Of a stretch of DNA of 64,000 bases, positions 14,754-24,122 are shown in pieces (positions within the stretch are counted from its first letter, which is position 1; every line of letters begins with the position of its first letter). The stretch is taken from positions 42,164-106,163 of the forward strand of contig CAOQYA010000002.1 of assembly GCA_948514155.1 (NCBI GenBank), in the 5' to 3' direction. Source of the stretch: an uncultured Eubacteriales bacterium (lineage in GTDB: Bacteria; Bacillota; Clostridia; Christensenellales; UBA1242). Both the position numbers and the translations under genes were made by a program. The notes under the pieces are model-generated. The model saw only the letters and a program-made list of their open reading frames with translations, made no database searches and had not been told where the DNA came from.

Positions 14754-16340
14754 CTATTTCGCCGTTTCTACAAAGCGGTTTTCGCGGATAACATTAACTT
14801 TGATTTGTCCAGGATACTGCATTTCATCTTCTACGCGCTTTGCAATTTCTTTTGCAAGGAACATTGCGTCGTTGTCCGAAATCTCGTCTGGCTTAACGAT
14901 AATTCGCACCTCTCTTCCAGCTTGCAGAGCATAGGCTTTGTCAACACCCTTGAAACTGTTAGAGATTTCTTCAAGTTGTTGCAGACGCTTGATGTATGCG
15001 TCAAAACTTTCTCTTCTCGCGCCTGGGCGGCTGGAAGAAATTGCGTCTGAAATTTGAACGATAATTGCTTCCACTGATTTGAATTCCACATTAAAATGGT
15101 GGGCTTCGATACAATGAATAACTGCCGGATTTTCTTTGTATTTGGTTGCAAGGTCAACACCAATTTGAACATGGGTGCCCTCAATTTCGTGGTCGAGCGC
15201 TTTTCCAAGGTCGTGGAGAAGTCCGCCGCGTTTTGCGATAACTGGATCTGCGCCAAGCTCTGTTGCAATTTGACCAGCAAGAATTGCTGTCTCGATTGAG
15301 TGCTTAAGTGCGTTTTGACCATAACTTGTTCTGAATTTAAGTCGGCCCAAGATTTTAACAATCTCCGGATGAAGGTTGAAAATGCCAACTTCTTCGCAAG
15401 CCTTTTCGCCGGCTTCTTTGATTGCCTTATCTACTTCTTTGGTCATCTTCTCAACAATTTCTTCAATTCTTGTTGGGTGAATTCTTCCGTCAACAACAAG
15501 CTTTTCAAGGCTGAGCCTTGCGATTTCTCTTCTAATTGGGTCAAATGACGAAACTGTGATGCTTTCCGGAGTGTCGTCAACGATAAGTTCAACGCCGGTC
15601 GCGCTCTCGATTGCGCGGATGTTTCTTCCCTCACGGCCGATAATTCTTCCCTTCATTTCGTCAGTTGGAAGTGGAACAACAGAAACTGTCATTTCTGTGG
15701 AAAGGTCGGTCGCGCATTTTTGGATAGCCGAAGCCACGATGTTTCTTGCACGCTTGTCGCCCTCTTCCTTAGCCTCGTCTTCAATTCTCTTGATGATTTG
15801 GCCTGCCTCTTTCTTGGCATCTTCTGTCATCGAAGAAACAAGATTTGCTTTTGCTTCCTGTTTGCTCATGCCGCTAATCTTTTCGAGGCTAGCAAGCATG
15901 TCCTCTTTGATTTTTTCTTGCTCTTCAAGTTGTGCAGTTAATTTTTGTTTGGTCTCATCTATGCGTTTTTTCTCGCTTTCGATTTGCTCACTCTTACGGT
16001 CAAGAGAAAGTTCTTTATTTTCAATAAATTTCTCTCTCTCGGTCAGCCTTTCTTCCGATTTCTGAATTTCATTGCGACGCTCTTTTAATTCGCTTTCAAC
16101 ATCGTCACGATATTTGTGGCTGGCCTCTTTGGCCTCTAGCGAAGCCTCCTTTTTAATGGTCTTTGCTTCTGCATATGCCTCCTCGATAATGCGAACAGCG
16201 TTCGACTTACTTTTACCGAGTTTTTTTGTTGCAATTAAGATATATAATCCCATTCCGCCGCCAATTCCGACAACGAAACATACGAGTGCAATTACAACGG
16301 CAATCGCAGGAGCAATAGCACCGATTATGCTTATGCTCAT
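14754..16340 (-). CDS. rny: Ribonuclease Y
   Basis: Membrane-anchored endoribonuclease that starts mRNA decay in many Bacillota. The ATG at 16340 is preferred over the longer frame from 16406 because AAAGGAG lies six bases upstream; this gives 528 residues, close to the usual 520. Visible parts: one N-terminal transmembrane helix, a long Glu/Lys-rich coiled coil (about 35-200), a KH domain (GRIIGREGRNIRAIE) and an HD domain (GGLLHDLGKALDHE). It has its own sigma-A promoter. Confidence 0.96.
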   Translation of the reverse strand: MSISIIGAIAPAIAVVIALVCFVVGIGGGMGLYILIATKKLGKSKSNAVRIIEEAYAEAKTIKKEASLEAKEASHKYRDDVESELKERRNEIQKSEERLTEREKFIENKELSLDRKSEQIESEKKRIDETKQKLTAQLEEQEKIKEDMLASLEKISGMSKQEAKANLVSSMTEDAKKEAGQIIKRIEDEAKEEGDKRARNIVASAIQKCATDLSTEMTVSVVPLPTDEMKGRIIGREGRNIRAIESATGVELIVDDTPESITVSSFDPIRREIARLSLEKLVVDGRIHPTRIEEIVEKMTKEVDKAIKEAGEKACEEVGIFNLHPEIVKILGRLKFRTSYGQNALKHSIETAILAGQIATELGADPVIAKRGGLLHDLGKALDHEIEGTHVQIGVDLATKYKENPAVIHCIEAHHFNVEFKSVEAIIVQISDAISSSRPGARRESFDAYIKRLQQLEEISNSFKGVDKAYALQAGREVRIIVKPDEISDNDAMFLAKEIAKRVEDEMQYPGQIKVNVIRENRFVETAK

Positions 16341-16394
16341 ACTTTTGCTCCTTTTAAAATAATTTGATAGTCGGTTATTCCGCCCTACCTCCAA

Positions 16395-16424
16395 ATTATA
16401 CCCCATATTCTAAACTAAAGTCAA
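16395..16424 (-). promoter_or_regulatory. Promoter of rny
   Basis: TTGACT (16419-16424), 18-base spacer, TATAAT (16395-16400) on the - strand. Confidence 0.75.
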
Positions 16425-16447
16425 ATGATTTTGTGAAAGGAGAAAAT

Positions 16448-16468
16448 AAAAAAGTGGCTGGGCCACTT
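16448..16468 (-). terminator. Terminator of the orphan gene at 16473
   Basis: Stem AAGTGGC/GCCACTT (16452-16458, 16462-16468) with a three-base loop and T run on the - strand. The same stem ends the orphan gene at 36280. Confidence 0.8.
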
Positions 16469-16472
16469 AGAT

Positions 16473-17462
16473 TTATCTGTCAAATGAGGTGCTACCAGGT
16501 TTTTTGGTAAGCGAAATTTGCCAGTCGGAGTCCGCAATATCAAAATTGATTGATTTTCCATACTCCATATAGGTTGAGTATTTCTTAAGGCTTTCAGAAA
16601 TGGCTTCAATATTTGGCTCTATTTCATTGCTGAATGCTTCTCTCTCCGTTTTGATAAATTGCCCTGGATTTTTAAAAGAGATTTCATCACAATTATAAAG
16701 AAGGTTAGATTCAAATTGATTTGTCAAATAGTGGCCTAACTCTGTTACGCTCAAATTTCCAGTATATTTTTTACTATCTAGGTAAAGTCCACCAAGAATT
16801 ATATCGCGAGTTATAGCGAAGTTAAGTTTACTGTCTGCAAGCCAAACAACTGGTTCCTCTTTAACCCAGTAGCTTTTGCCATATTCCGTTTGTTCTCCGT
16901 TAGAAAGTACTGCATTATGATTTGACAAGCATTCAATATTAACATAAGTGTTTCCCTTATATGAGAAATGTACGAAAAATCTAGGGTCGTAAAATTGAAA
17001 AGTCTCTCTGTTTTGAACGTCGACACTGTCGAATTCATAAGCGCCATCTACAATTTCAAGATCATTTTCCCTTTCTGAAAGTTCCTTAGCGATTTCTGGT
17101 TCAGCCAGATTTGTTATAAAATTGCCGAGAGTGAAAGTATAAACGCCGTTTTTGATTGGTGCTGGGTTTGGAAGATAATCAAGCGATTTAAATTTGATTA
17201 CAGGTCGTATTCCTGGAACCCTACTTTTAATTGAAAAATAACATGCTTCTCCGTTGTTTCCAATGCATACAGTACTCGATTGCGATTTATAAGAAATTGA
17301 GCCTGTTCTATATACACAACCTTTATCGTTGTTATTATCTAGGGTTCCTACACCTAAGATTTTTGCTGTGTCCGTGGCTTGTGCGCTTGAGCCAAAAAGT
17401 TTGTATATTTTAGACTCATATATTTGCCCCATAGTCGGCAAAGAAAGACTAAAAAATTTCAT
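16473..17462 (-). CDS. Hypothetical protein, 329 aa
   Basis: Not recognised with confidence. The pattern SRVPGIRPVIKFKSLDY and, later, SYWVKEEPVVWLADSKLNFAI ... LGHYLTNQF faintly recalls DUF6273-type Clostridial proteins, in which a GIRPALKL strand and a W-LN-F block recur; this is only a suggestion. No signal peptide or membrane segment. A clear AAGGAG ribosome site precedes the ATG. It has its own promoter and terminator, sits between rny and tgt, and is AT-richer than both. Confidence 0.75.
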   Translation of the reverse strand: MKFFSLSLPTMGQIYESKIYKLFGSSAQATDTAKILGVGTLDNNNDKGCVYRTGSISYKSQSSTVCIGNNGEACYFSIKSRVPGIRPVIKFKSLDYLPNPAPIKNGVYTFTLGNFITNLAEPEIAKELSERENDLEIVDGAYEFDSVDVQNRETFQFYDPRFFVHFSYKGNTYVNIECLSNHNAVLSNGEQTEYGKSYWVKEEPVVWLADSKLNFAITRDIILGGLYLDSKKYTGNLSVTELGHYLTNQFESNLLYNCDEISFKNPGQFIKTEREAFSNEIEPNIEAISESLKKYSTYMEYGKSINFDIADSDWQISLTKKPGSTSFDR

Positions 17463-17482
17463 TCCTATCTCCTTATGAGATT

Positions 17483-17511
17483 ATATTATCAAAGAGCTGG
17501 GTGTTTGTCAA
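17483..17511 (-). promoter_or_regulatory. Promoter of the orphan gene at 16473
   Basis: TTGACA (17506-17511), 17-base spacer, TAATAT (17483-17488) on the - strand. Confidence 0.78.
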
Positions 17512-17520
17512 TATCTGTTT

Positions 17521-18633
17521 TTAATAGACAAAGTTTTTTAGGAAGTTATCTTTAAACTCTGGGAAGCGGTCTTCGAGGATCGCTTGGCGGCAATCGGCTG
17601 CAAGATGAGTGAGAAAATGCAGATTGTGAATGGAAATAAGTGTTGCGCCAAGCATTTCGCCGGCGTTCATAAGATGGCGAATGTAAGAGCGCGTGTAATG
17701 ACGGCAAGCATAGCAATCGCAACCCTCTTCGATTGGGCGGAAATCTTCCTTATACTTAGCATTTTTTACAACAAGTTTTCCCTCTTTAACGAAAGCTGTG
17801 CCGTTTCGCGCAATACGTGTTGGCAGTACGCAGTCCATCATGTCAATTCCTCTTGCAAAGCCTTCAACGAGGCAGTCCGGAGAGCCTACACCCATAAGAT
17901 AGCGTGGCTGGTCGTGTGGGAGAACTGGATGAAGCGTTTCGAGAATGTCGTACATAACGCTCTTTTCCTCGCCAACAGAAAGTCCGCCGATCGCAATACC
18001 GCATTTTGCATATGGAATGCAATCTTTGACACATTTTAGACGAAGATCTTTGAATACATTCCCTTGAACAATCGGGAAAAGCATTTGCTTAGGGTTCTTT
18101 TGATGCTCAAAACATCTTTCGAGCCATATTTTTGTTAGTCGTTTTGCTTCAACTGCTTCTGCATAAGATGCGCCTGCCTCTGAACAAACGTCAAGTTGCA
18201 TAACAATATCTGAACCAAGTGCATTTTGAATATCAATGCATTTTTCAGGCGACATAAATCTTCTCTCTCCGTTTAGGTGTGAAGAAAATTCTACGCCTTC
18301 GTCAGTCAACTTGCGAAGTTTGGAAAGCGAAAACACCTGAAATCCGCCGCTGTCAGTTAGAATTGGTTTATCCCAGTGTATGAATTTATGAAGTCCACCC
18401 GCTTTTTTAACAATTTCTTCACCCGGTCGCAAATGTAAGTGATAGGTGTTTGAGAGAATGATTTGTGCGCCGAGTTCATTTAGCATTTCTGGCGTCACTC
18501 CTTTAACAGTTGCTTGTGTTCCAACCGGCATAAAAACAGGAGTTAAAATGTCGCCGTGCGGCGTGTGGAAAATTCCAGCGCGCGCGCCAGTTTTAGGACA
18601 TTCTTTGATAAGTTCAAAACTAAATTCTTTCAT
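17521..18633 (-). CDS. tgt: Queuine tRNA-ribosyltransferase (Tgt)
   Basis: Swaps guanine 34 of GUN-anticodon tRNAs for the queuosine precursor preQ1. From ATG 18633 (AGAGGT upstream) it has 370 residues, the normal size. Seen: the catalytic aspartate block LTDSGGFQVFSL, GIDMMDCVLPTRIARNG with the nucleophile aspartate, and the zinc site CDCYACRHYTRSYIRHL. The longer frame to 18675 has no ribosome site. It follows queA, the previous enzyme-coding partner in queuosine synthesis, in the usual Clostridial order. Confidence 0.96.
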   Translation of the reverse strand: MKEFSFELIKECPKTGARAGIFHTPHGDILTPVFMPVGTQATVKGVTPEMLNELGAQIILSNTYHLHLRPGEEIVKKAGGLHKFIHWDKPILTDSGGFQVFSLSKLRKLTDEGVEFSSHLNGERRFMSPEKCIDIQNALGSDIVMQLDVCSEAGASYAEAVEAKRLTKIWLERCFEHQKNPKQMLFPIVQGNVFKDLRLKCVKDCIPYAKCGIAIGGLSVGEEKSVMYDILETLHPVLPHDQPRYLMGVGSPDCLVEGFARGIDMMDCVLPTRIARNGTAFVKEGKLVVKNAKYKEDFRPIEEGCDCYACRHYTRSYIRHLMNAGEMLGATLISIHNLHFLTHLAADCRQAILEDRFPEFKDNFLKNFVY

Positions 18634-18685
18634 AATACCTCTATATCTAGTATGTTTTATTTCGTAATAGCCCACCTATATTGAT

Positions 18686-19711
18686 TTACTTGAAAAGACA
18701 AGCGTCGCCGAAACTAAAGAAGCGATATTTTTCTTTCACTGCTGTTTCATACACTCGCATTGTCTCGTCCCTGCCGATAAATGCTGAAACAAGCATAATT
18801 AGTGTGCTTTCCGGCAAATGGAAGTTTGTTATAAGGCAGTCAACGGCTTTAAATTTATAGCCAGGATAGATAAAAATTTTTGTTTCCTCTTTCATTGGCA
18901 TAAATTTACCGTCTTTGCAGCTGCTTTCAAGCACCCTAACGCTTGTTGTTCCGACTGCAATAATTCTTCTTCCCTCCGATTTTGCCTTATTTAATATTTC
19001 GGCATTCTCTTTGCTCATTTCAAAGAACTCGGAGTGCATATCGTGCTTTAAGATGTTATCTTCTTTCACAGGTCTAAACGTGCCAAGGCCAACGTGAAGC
19101 ACTACTTCAACGATTTGCACACCCATTTTTTTAATTTTGTCTAGAAGCTCTGGCGTGAAATGCAATCCGGCTGTTGGTGCGGCACTTGAGCCCTCTATTT
19201 TAGAGTAAACCGTTTGATAGCGTTCATTATCTTTGAGTTTTTCTTTGATGTATGGCGGAAGCGGCATATTTCCAACTTCGCTAAGGCGGTGCTCGAACAC
19301 ACCCTCAAACTCGAATTCAACATCCACAAGCCCGTACTCGCCTATCTTTCTTATGAAGCACCTCAGATGCTCGCTGAATGTGACTTTATCGCCTACTTTC
19401 AACCTTTTTGTTGGACGGGCAATGCACTGCCAGTTTTTTAGGTCTAATCGTTTTTGCAATAAAATCTCAATCTTTGCGCCTGTGTCCTTATAGCCAAAGA
19501 GCCTTGCAGGAAGCACGCGTGAGTTGTTGATAACAAGCACATCACCTTTTTTGAGATAGTCTGTTATGTCGTGAAAAACCTTATGCTCAATCTTTCCGCT
19601 TTCTTTATCGTATACAAGCAGCCGGCTGGAGTCGCGCGGCTCAAGCGGAGTTTGGGCAATAAGTTCTTCAGGCAAATCATAATAATAAGTTTTTTTATCA
19701 AGTAAGTCCAA
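18686..19711 (-). CDS. queA: S-adenosylmethionine:tRNA ribosyltransferase-isomerase (QueA)
   Basis: Transfers and rearranges the ribose of SAM onto preQ1 in tRNA to make epoxyqueuosine. 341 residues; family landmarks are YDLPEELIAQTPLEPRDSSRLLV at the start, INNSRVLPARLFG, EGSSAAPTAGLHFT and the end block TNFHLPESTLIMLVSAF. The start is a TTG at 19711 with AAAGG about eight bases upstream. It lies between ruvB and tgt in the conserved ruvCAB-queA-tgt order. Confidence 0.96.
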   Translation of the reverse strand: MDLLDKKTYYYDLPEELIAQTPLEPRDSSRLLVYDKESGKIEHKVFHDITDYLKKGDVLVINNSRVLPARLFGYKDTGAKIEILLQKRLDLKNWQCIARPTKRLKVGDKVTFSEHLRCFIRKIGEYGLVDVEFEFEGVFEHRLSEVGNMPLPPYIKEKLKDNERYQTVYSKIEGSSAAPTAGLHFTPELLDKIKKMGVQIVEVVLHVGLGTFRPVKEDNILKHDMHSEFFEMSKENAEILNKAKSEGRRIIAVGTTSVRVLESSCKDGKFMPMKEETKIFIYPGYKFKAVDCLITNFHLPESTLIMLVSAFIGRDETMRVYETAVKEKYRFFSFGDACLFK

Positions 19712-19737
19712 GTCTTTAACCTTTTAATTTTTCTAAA

Positions 19738-19793
19738 AGACCCTTGGCTGTGCTCAGGGTGACCCGCACGCGGGTTACTTTGGGAAAGTGTCT
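19738..19793. repeat. Compact hairpin element between ruvB and queA
   Basis: AGAC/GTCT ends enclose several stems, the clearest being ACCCGC-AC-GCGGGT (19762-19775); a CAGAC-GAA-GTCTG hairpin follows just outside. GC-rich in an AT-rich 127-base gap. Resembles the other intergenic hairpin elements of this window but with a different sequence. Confidence 0.45.
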
Positions 19794-19838
19794 AGTTACA
19801 GACGAAGTCTGCTGAGCTTTAACGAAGAATCTTTTGCA

Positions 19839-20840
19839 TTATTTATTTTGCCCCTGCAAGCCGAGATGTTCGTAGGCCGGAAGCATGGCAACGCGGCCGC
19901 GGGGTGTGCGGGAGATAAAGCCAAGTTGAAGAAGATACGGTTCGTAAACGTCCTCGATTGTGGATGCATCTTCACTTATGGTTGCAGCAAGAGTTTCCAA
20001 GCCAACGGGACCGCCCCCAAATTTGTTTATAATTGAGTGCAGAATTTTTCTGTCGATGAAGTCGAGGCCAAGGTCGTCGATTTCCATGATGTCGAGTGTT
20101 TTATCGGCAATTTGTTTAGTGATTGTTCCACTGCCCTGCACTTCTGCGTAATCGCGAACGCGTTTCAAAAGTCTGTTTGCAATTCGAGGTGTGCCGCGCG
20201 AGCGTTTTGCAATTTCGCGGCTGGCCTCGTCTTCGATTGCAATATTCAAAATTTTGGCCGAGCGATTAATGATAATTTGCAGTTCCTCCACTGTGTAGAG
20301 TTCCAGTCTGCAAATAACTCCAAATCTGTCGCGAAGAGGATTTGTCAGCATGCCGGCTCTTGTTGTCGCGCCAATGAGAGTGAATGGCTGAATTTTAAGA
20401 CGCATATTTTTAGCGGACGGGCCCTTGCCGACGATAAAGTCGAGCGCGAAGTCTTCCATTGCGGGATAGAGAATTTCCTCCACGGTTTTGTGGAGTCTGT
20501 GAATTTCGTCGATAAAGAGAACATCATTTTCGTTAAGGTTTGTGAGAATTGCCGCAAGGTCTGCCGCATGCTCAATTGCCGGGCCGGATGTCACTTTAAG
20601 TTGCGAGCCAAGTTCGTTTGCAATAATGTGCGAGAGAGTGGTTTTTCCAAGCCCCGGCGGCCCATACAAGAGCACATGGTCGAGGCTTTCCTTTCTTGAT
20701 TTAGCCGCTTGAATGTAGACCGAAAGGCTTTCTTTGATTTTGCTCTGCCCCACATATTCGTCTATCGAGGTTGGACGAAGCGAGTTTTCGATTTCCGCAT
20801 CGGTCAGGTTTTTGGTGCTTGTTATAAATCTGTCTTCCAT
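19839..20840 (-). CDS. ruvB: Holliday junction branch migration ATPase RuvB
   Basis: Hexameric AAA+ motor that drives branch migration together with RuvA. The 333 residues contain [12 protein letters not shown], Walker [13 protein letters not shown], Walker B FIDEIHRL, the sensor region [10 protein letters not shown], and the C-terminal winged helix with [13 protein letters not shown]. Length is typical. The start codon abuts the ruvA stop, so the two are coupled. Confidence 0.97.
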   Translation of the reverse strand: MEDRFITSTKNLTDAEIENSLRPTSIDEYVGQSKIKESLSVYIQAAKSRKESLDHVLLYGPPGLGKTTLSHIIANELGSQLKVTSGPAIEHAADLAAILTNLNENDVLFIDEIHRLHKTVEEILYPAMEDFALDFIVGKGPSAKNMRLKIQPFTLIGATTRAGMLTNPLRDRFGVICRLELYTVEELQIIINRSAKILNIAIEDEASREIAKRSRGTPRIANRLLKRVRDYAEVQGSGTITKQIADKTLDIMEIDDLGLDFIDRKILHSIINKFGGGPVGLETLAATISEDASTIEDVYEPYLLQLGFISRTPRGRVAMLPAYEHLGLQGQNK

Positions 20841-21433
20841 TAACTTCTATACCCCCTAAGCGATTTTGAAATGATTTCTTCCGCAGTTGAATTGGCAGTT
20901 GCGTTCGATTTTGCCAGCAGATATGCCTCGTTCTTGTTTATGCCGAGCGCAATAAGTGTTTCGGTGGCAAGCGAAACGGCATCTTCGTTATATTCAAACG
21001 TTGCCGCACTTTCACTCGGTGCAAGGCCAAGCATCGAGACCTTATCTTTAAGTTCCAGGCATAGCCTTTCAGCCGTCTTTTTGCCAAGGCCTTTGATTGA
21101 GCTTAACATCCTAAGGTCTTCGTTAATGATTGCTTTAATAAGTTCCGAAAGCGGCAGCCCTGAAAGAATGCCGATTGCAACTTTGGGGCCGATGCCCGAA
21201 ACTTGAGTGAGTTTCAAAAACATTTCCTTCTCTTCTTTTGTGGTGAAGCCAAATAGCGACACGCCGTCCTCGCGCACCGACATGTAAGTGAGCAGTTTAA
21301 CTCTCTCACCTTCTGCCGGAAGCGAGATAAAACTTGAGTGCGAAATGCCAAGTTCATAGCCCACGCCGTTCACATCGAGCGACACCATGTTTTCGCTTTT
21401 CTCTTCTATTATTCCAACTAAAAATGAAATCAT
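20840..21433 (-). CDS. ruvA: Holliday junction DNA helicase subunit RuvA
   Basis: Tetrameric junction-binding partner of RuvB. 197 residues: OB-fold with [15 protein letters not shown], two helix-hairpin-helix motifs ([16 protein letters not shown] and [22 protein letters not shown]), and a C-terminal RuvB-binding domain with [14 protein letters not shown]. Follows ruvC by nine bases. Confidence 0.96.
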   Translation of the reverse strand: MISFLVGIIEEKSENMVSLDVNGVGYELGISHSSFISLPAEGERVKLLTYMSVREDGVSLFGFTTKEEKEMFLKLTQVSGIGPKVAIGILSGLPLSELIKAIINEDLRMLSSIKGLGKKTAERLCLELKDKVSMLGLAPSESAATFEYNEDAVSLATETLIALGINKNEAYLLAKSNATANSTAEEIISKSLRGYRS

Positions 21434-21442
21434 ATCTTCTCC

Positions 21443-21931
21443 TTAAAGTTTGTTGGTGTTAAGCATTGGACTTGTTTGCGCGTGAGTGAGTGCCACAGCG
21501 AGCGCGTCGGCCGCGTCGTCCGGTTTTGGAATGGCGCTAAGGCCAAGTATATTTTTAACCATAAACTGAATTTGAGCCTTTTCTGCCCTGCCATGTCCGG
21601 TGAGTGCTTGCTTGATTTGCATAGGCGTGTATTCAAAAATGTTGCCGCAATATTTTTGCGCCGCAAGCAAAATTACTCCCCTCGCTTCAGCGACAGGAAT
21701 AACAGTTTTCTGATTTTTGAAATAGAAGAGTTCTTCAATAGCAACGGCGTCTGGCTTGTATGTTTCGAAAAGTTCTCTTAAAGCAATTTCGATGTTTGAA
21801 AGCCTCACCGCAATGCTATCTTCTTTGGGCGTTGTGATAACGCCATAATCAACAACTTGGCGCGCTGCATTTGTGTCGATAATTCCATAGCCGATTATCG
21901 CATAACCTGGGTCAATTCCTAAAATTTTCAT
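21443..21931 (-). CDS. ruvC: Crossover junction endodeoxyribonuclease RuvC
   Basis: Resolves Holliday junctions by paired nicks. 162 residues with the RNase H-like acidic set: D7 in MKILGIDPGYAIIGYG, Glu in DAVAIEELFY, and the late acidic pair in KPDDAADALAVALTHAQ. The MQIKQALTGHGRAEKAQ block is characteristic. First gene of the ruvCAB-queA-tgt run; yebC lies about 1 kb upstream, separated by two small genes. Confidence 0.96.
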   Translation of the reverse strand: MKILGIDPGYAIIGYGIIDTNAARQVVDYGVITTPKEDSIAVRLSNIEIALRELFETYKPDAVAIEELFYFKNQKTVIPVAEARGVILLAAQKYCGNIFEYTPMQIKQALTGHGRAEKAQIQFMVKNILGLSAIPKPDDAADALAVALTHAQTSPMLNTNKL

Positions 21932-22000
21932 GTTTTAATTGTAATGTTTTGCAAGAATTTTGTCAAATGAAAACGAGGTGTCAAAAAAAGTTGTTGCGCA

Positions 22001-22029
22001 TTGACAAGTTCTTGATTTTGTGCTAAAAT
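22001..22029 (+). promoter_or_regulatory. Promoter of the orphan gene at 22053
   Basis: TTGACA (22001-22006), 17-base spacer, TAAAAT (22024-22029), on the + strand against the surrounding - strand operons. Confidence 0.78.
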
Positions 22030-22052
22030 TTACCTAAATTAGGGAGTGATAA

Positions 22053-22538
22053 ATGAACAAACAAGAATTTTTGGAAATGCTAGAAAAAGTTAAAATTAGA
22101 GAAGGCTTATTAAAAAATGTAGAAAATGCTCAGGCAGTGCTGAGCAATGCTCAAATGAACCTTAGCGTGGAGATGCACAGAGCCGCTGGAGCGAGATTTA
22201 AAACATGTCAACTAAAGGAAAAACTTGCAAAACAAAAAAGGCCTATTACTCAAAAACAAATAGGTGAACTCATAGCCTGGCAAGAACTTTCTAAAATTGA
22301 AACAGACAAAGAAATTGATTTGTGTTTTGCGGAAAACGACCTTGTCAAAGCAAAAGAAGAACTTGAGATTTTTGAGCAGGAAGAATTACTCTCCTGTTAT
22401 GAAGTTGTTGACAAAACTGAAGAAGAGCATTCAAGCGAAATCACCCCTATCGAAGAAATGGTGAAAGAGGCCGACTGGAACGAAGAAAAGAAAATTGTTA
22501 GTATAAAAAAATCTTTTGAAACATTTTTTATCGATTAA
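22053..22538 (+). CDS. Hypothetical coiled-coil protein, 161 aa
   Basis: Not recognised. Highly charged and almost wholly helical: a first helical stretch (LEMLEKVKIREGLLKNVENAQAVLSNAQ type heptads), a central RPITQKQIGELIAWQEL segment, and an acidic C-terminal half. No membrane segment or cysteine-rich site. AGGGAG precedes the start. It is the only + strand gene between 12 kb and the right end, with its own promoter and terminator, inserted between ruvC and yebC. Confidence 0.72.
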   Translation: MNKQEFLEMLEKVKIREGLLKNVENAQAVLSNAQMNLSVEMHRAAGARFKTCQLKEKLAKQKRPITQKQIGELIAWQELSKIETDKEIDLCFAENDLVKAKEELEIFEQEELLSCYEVVDKTEEEHSSEITPIEEMVKEADWNEEKKIVSIKKSFETFFID

Positions 22539-22539
22539 A

Positions 22540-22562
22540 AAAACGCGTTTGGCGCGTTTTTT
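22540..22562. terminator. Bidirectional terminator between convergent orphan genes
   Basis: AAAACGCG pairs with CGCGTTTT around a five-base loop, flanked by A and T runs; it can serve both the + gene ending at 22538 and the - gene ending at 22562. Confidence 0.82.
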
Positions 22563-22951
22563 TAATGAAGATATTCCAAACTTTGAACATTGAAAGAGGA
22601 AGTTTTTGGAGTTGTTTTCTCTATGTCTGCGTTTAAGACAGACATTTCCACATCTGCCAAGTATTTTTTATCAAGCCTATTGAATTGTGCCAGTTCATGA
22701 ATTTGGCTAACAGCGCTGCATATGCTCAGCACAAAAGTTTGGCCGCTAAGTTTGTATATATAATCGTTTGAAAACACCTCGTCGCTTGTCACAAGCCTAA
22801 AAGTTCGCGCTTGCGGCGATATCGAGATGTTTCGTTTTAGTTCTATGGCAAAGTGTCTTTCTGGAAGTTCTTGATATGAAACTACTCCGTCCTCGTGCTT
22901 AGTTTTTTTCGCTAGTGTAACAATGTAAAGGTCGTTAGTTTTATAGTTCAT
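22562..22951 (-). CDS. Hypothetical protein, 129 aa
   Basis: Not recognised. A small, probably beta-rich soluble protein (LYIVTLAKKTKHEDG, HFAIELKRNISISP, RTFRLVTSDEVF) without membrane segments. It starts nine bases after the yebC stop with a GAGGAG ribosome site, so it is probably co-transcribed with yebC. The bidirectional terminator begins at its stop codon. Confidence 0.7.
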   Translation of the reverse strand: MNYKTNDLYIVTLAKKTKHEDGVVSYQELPERHFAIELKRNISISPQARTFRLVTSDEVFSNDYIYKLSGQTFVLSICSAVSQIHELAQFNRLDKKYLADVEMSVLNADIEKTTPKTSSFNVQSLEYLH

Positions 22952-22960
22952 ATTCTCCTC

Positions 22961-23701
22961 TTATTCTTCGGCCTCTTCTGGAAGATTTACATTGTGATAA
23001 ACCTCTTGCACATCGTCGAGGTCTTCCAAAATGCCGAGCATTTTTGTGAATGTTGCCAGCTTTTGTTCGTCGAGGTCTACATACATGTCCGGCACGAGGC
23101 TAACCTCGCTCATGACAACATGATAGCCCGCGTTTTCGAGAGCGCTCTTTACGCTTTCAGTCTCGTTTGGCTCTGCGATAACTTCAATTTCGTCGTCCTG
23201 TTCAATCACATCTTTTGCTCCCGCTTCTAGGGCGTCAAGCATAAGTGCGTCGCTATCAAGCCCCTCCTCGCGTGGGATAATGATAATTCCCTTTCTCTGG
23301 AAAAGATAACTAACGCAGCCCGAAGAGCCAAGTGCTCCGCCGTGCTTATCAAAAGCATGACGAACATCGCCTGCCGTTCTGTTTTTGTTATCAGTTAAGC
23401 AGTCGACAATAACTGCCGAGCCGCCCACGCCATAGCCTTCATACACGATAGACTCATAGTTAACGCTTCCCAGTTCTCCCGACGCTTTCTTGATACTTCT
23501 ATCTATGTTGTCGTTTGGCATATTGTTCTGCTTTGCTTTTGCAACAACAGCGCGAAGTGCTGAGTTAGAGTTAACGTCAGGGCCGCCGAGCTTGACTGCA
23601 ACAGCGATTTCCCTGCCTATTTTTGTGAATATCTTGCTTCTTGCAGCGTCGGCTTTGCCTTTCGTTGCTTGAATATTGTGCCATTTTGAGTGACCAGACA
23701 T
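22961..23701 (-). CDS. yebC: YebC/TACO1 family protein
   Basis: 246 residues of the YebC/PmpR/TACO1 family, known as a transcription regulator in some bacteria and as a factor helping ribosomes at proline stretches in others. Landmarks: [19 protein letters not shown] at the N-terminus, [40 protein letters not shown] and FQRKGIIII. Length is typical. It precedes the ruv cluster as in many Clostridia, but with two small genes in between. Confidence 0.95.
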   Translation of the reverse strand: MSGHSKWHNIQATKGKADAARSKIFTKIGREIAVAVKLGGPDVNSNSALRAVVAKAKQNNMPNDNIDRSIKKASGELGSVNYESIVYEGYGVGGSAVIVDCLTDNKNRTAGDVRHAFDKHGGALGSSGCVSYLFQRKGIIIIPREEGLDSDALMLDALEAGAKDVIEQDDEIEVIAEPNETESVKSALENAGYHVVMSEVSLVPDMYVDLDEQKLATFTKMLGILEDLDDVQEVYHNVNLPEEAEE

Positions 23702-23848
23702 AAAAACCTCCTTGAATTCGCGAAGGACACCAAATTTTTTAACGCGGACACGCCTAAAGGCTGGCCGCTAAAATTCGGATTTCCCTCGCGGGCTCCCTTC
23801 CGCATCACTCGCCGCACCTCGGGTGCTTGCGTCGTGATAGATGGGCTA

Positions 23849-23920
23849 GTCTAACTACGCTCGAAAAGTAAACTTTTCGGCTTTTTGGCCGGGCGAAGCC
23901 CTTCCACCAAAAAGTTAGAC
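23849..23920. repeat. Three-way-junction repeat element, copy A
   Basis: Outer stem GTCTAACT/AGTTAGAC (23849-23856, 23913-23920). Inside are hairpin 1 CGAAAAGT/ACTTTTCG (23862-23879) and hairpin 2 CTTTTTGG/CCAAAAAG (23881-23888, 23907-23914), which contains GGGC-GAA-GCCC followed by an unpaired TTCC. Hairpin 2 and the outer stem share two bases. Copies B (23993) and C (38816) keep the GGGC-NNA-GCCC-TTCC core while the stems around it differ. Confidence 0.65.
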
Positions 23921-23992
23921 ATACGCTAGATTGGAATTAGAACTCTCTGCCCTTCCTTCCAAAACCAACTTTTGCGTTTTTTAATTTTAAAC

Positions 23993-24035
23993 TTTTGGTC
24001 GGGCACAGCCCTTCCCCTCCAAAACTGGATTTCGC
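23993..24035. repeat. Three-way-junction repeat element, copy B (partial)
   Basis: TTTTGG (23993-23998) pairs with CCAAAA (24019-24024) around GGGC-ACA-GCCC (24001-24011) and TTCC. The sequence after it, CTGGATTTCGCA, matches CTGGATGTCGCA after copy C. A full outer stem is not evident, so this copy is degenerate. Confidence 0.55.
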
Positions 24036-24122
24036 AGATTATTGTTAAGAAAGTCCGCGATGCTTTCTAATACACTGTCTATTTTATACTGTTTTGTTGA
24101 GATTTCAAAGTGATTAGCATGT

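Larger units (their letters stand above)
23702..24122. repeat. Gene-free, hairpin-rich gap (421 bases)
   Basis: No convincing gene. It contains GCACC-TCG-GGTGC inside ATCAC/GTGAT arms (about 23795-23840), the three-way-junction element at 23849-23920, a partial related piece at about 23949-23976 (GCCCTTCCTTCC followed by AAAACCAACTTTTGCG), and a second degenerate copy at 23993-24035. It separates the rlmB-like gene's 3' end from the yebC start. Confidence 0.6.

Noticed and set aside
20037..20699. Long + strand reading frame (220 codons) opposite ruvB
   Set aside because: It mirrors the ruvB coding sequence, has no ribosome site or promoter, and its translation is Cys/Phe-rich without family resemblance.
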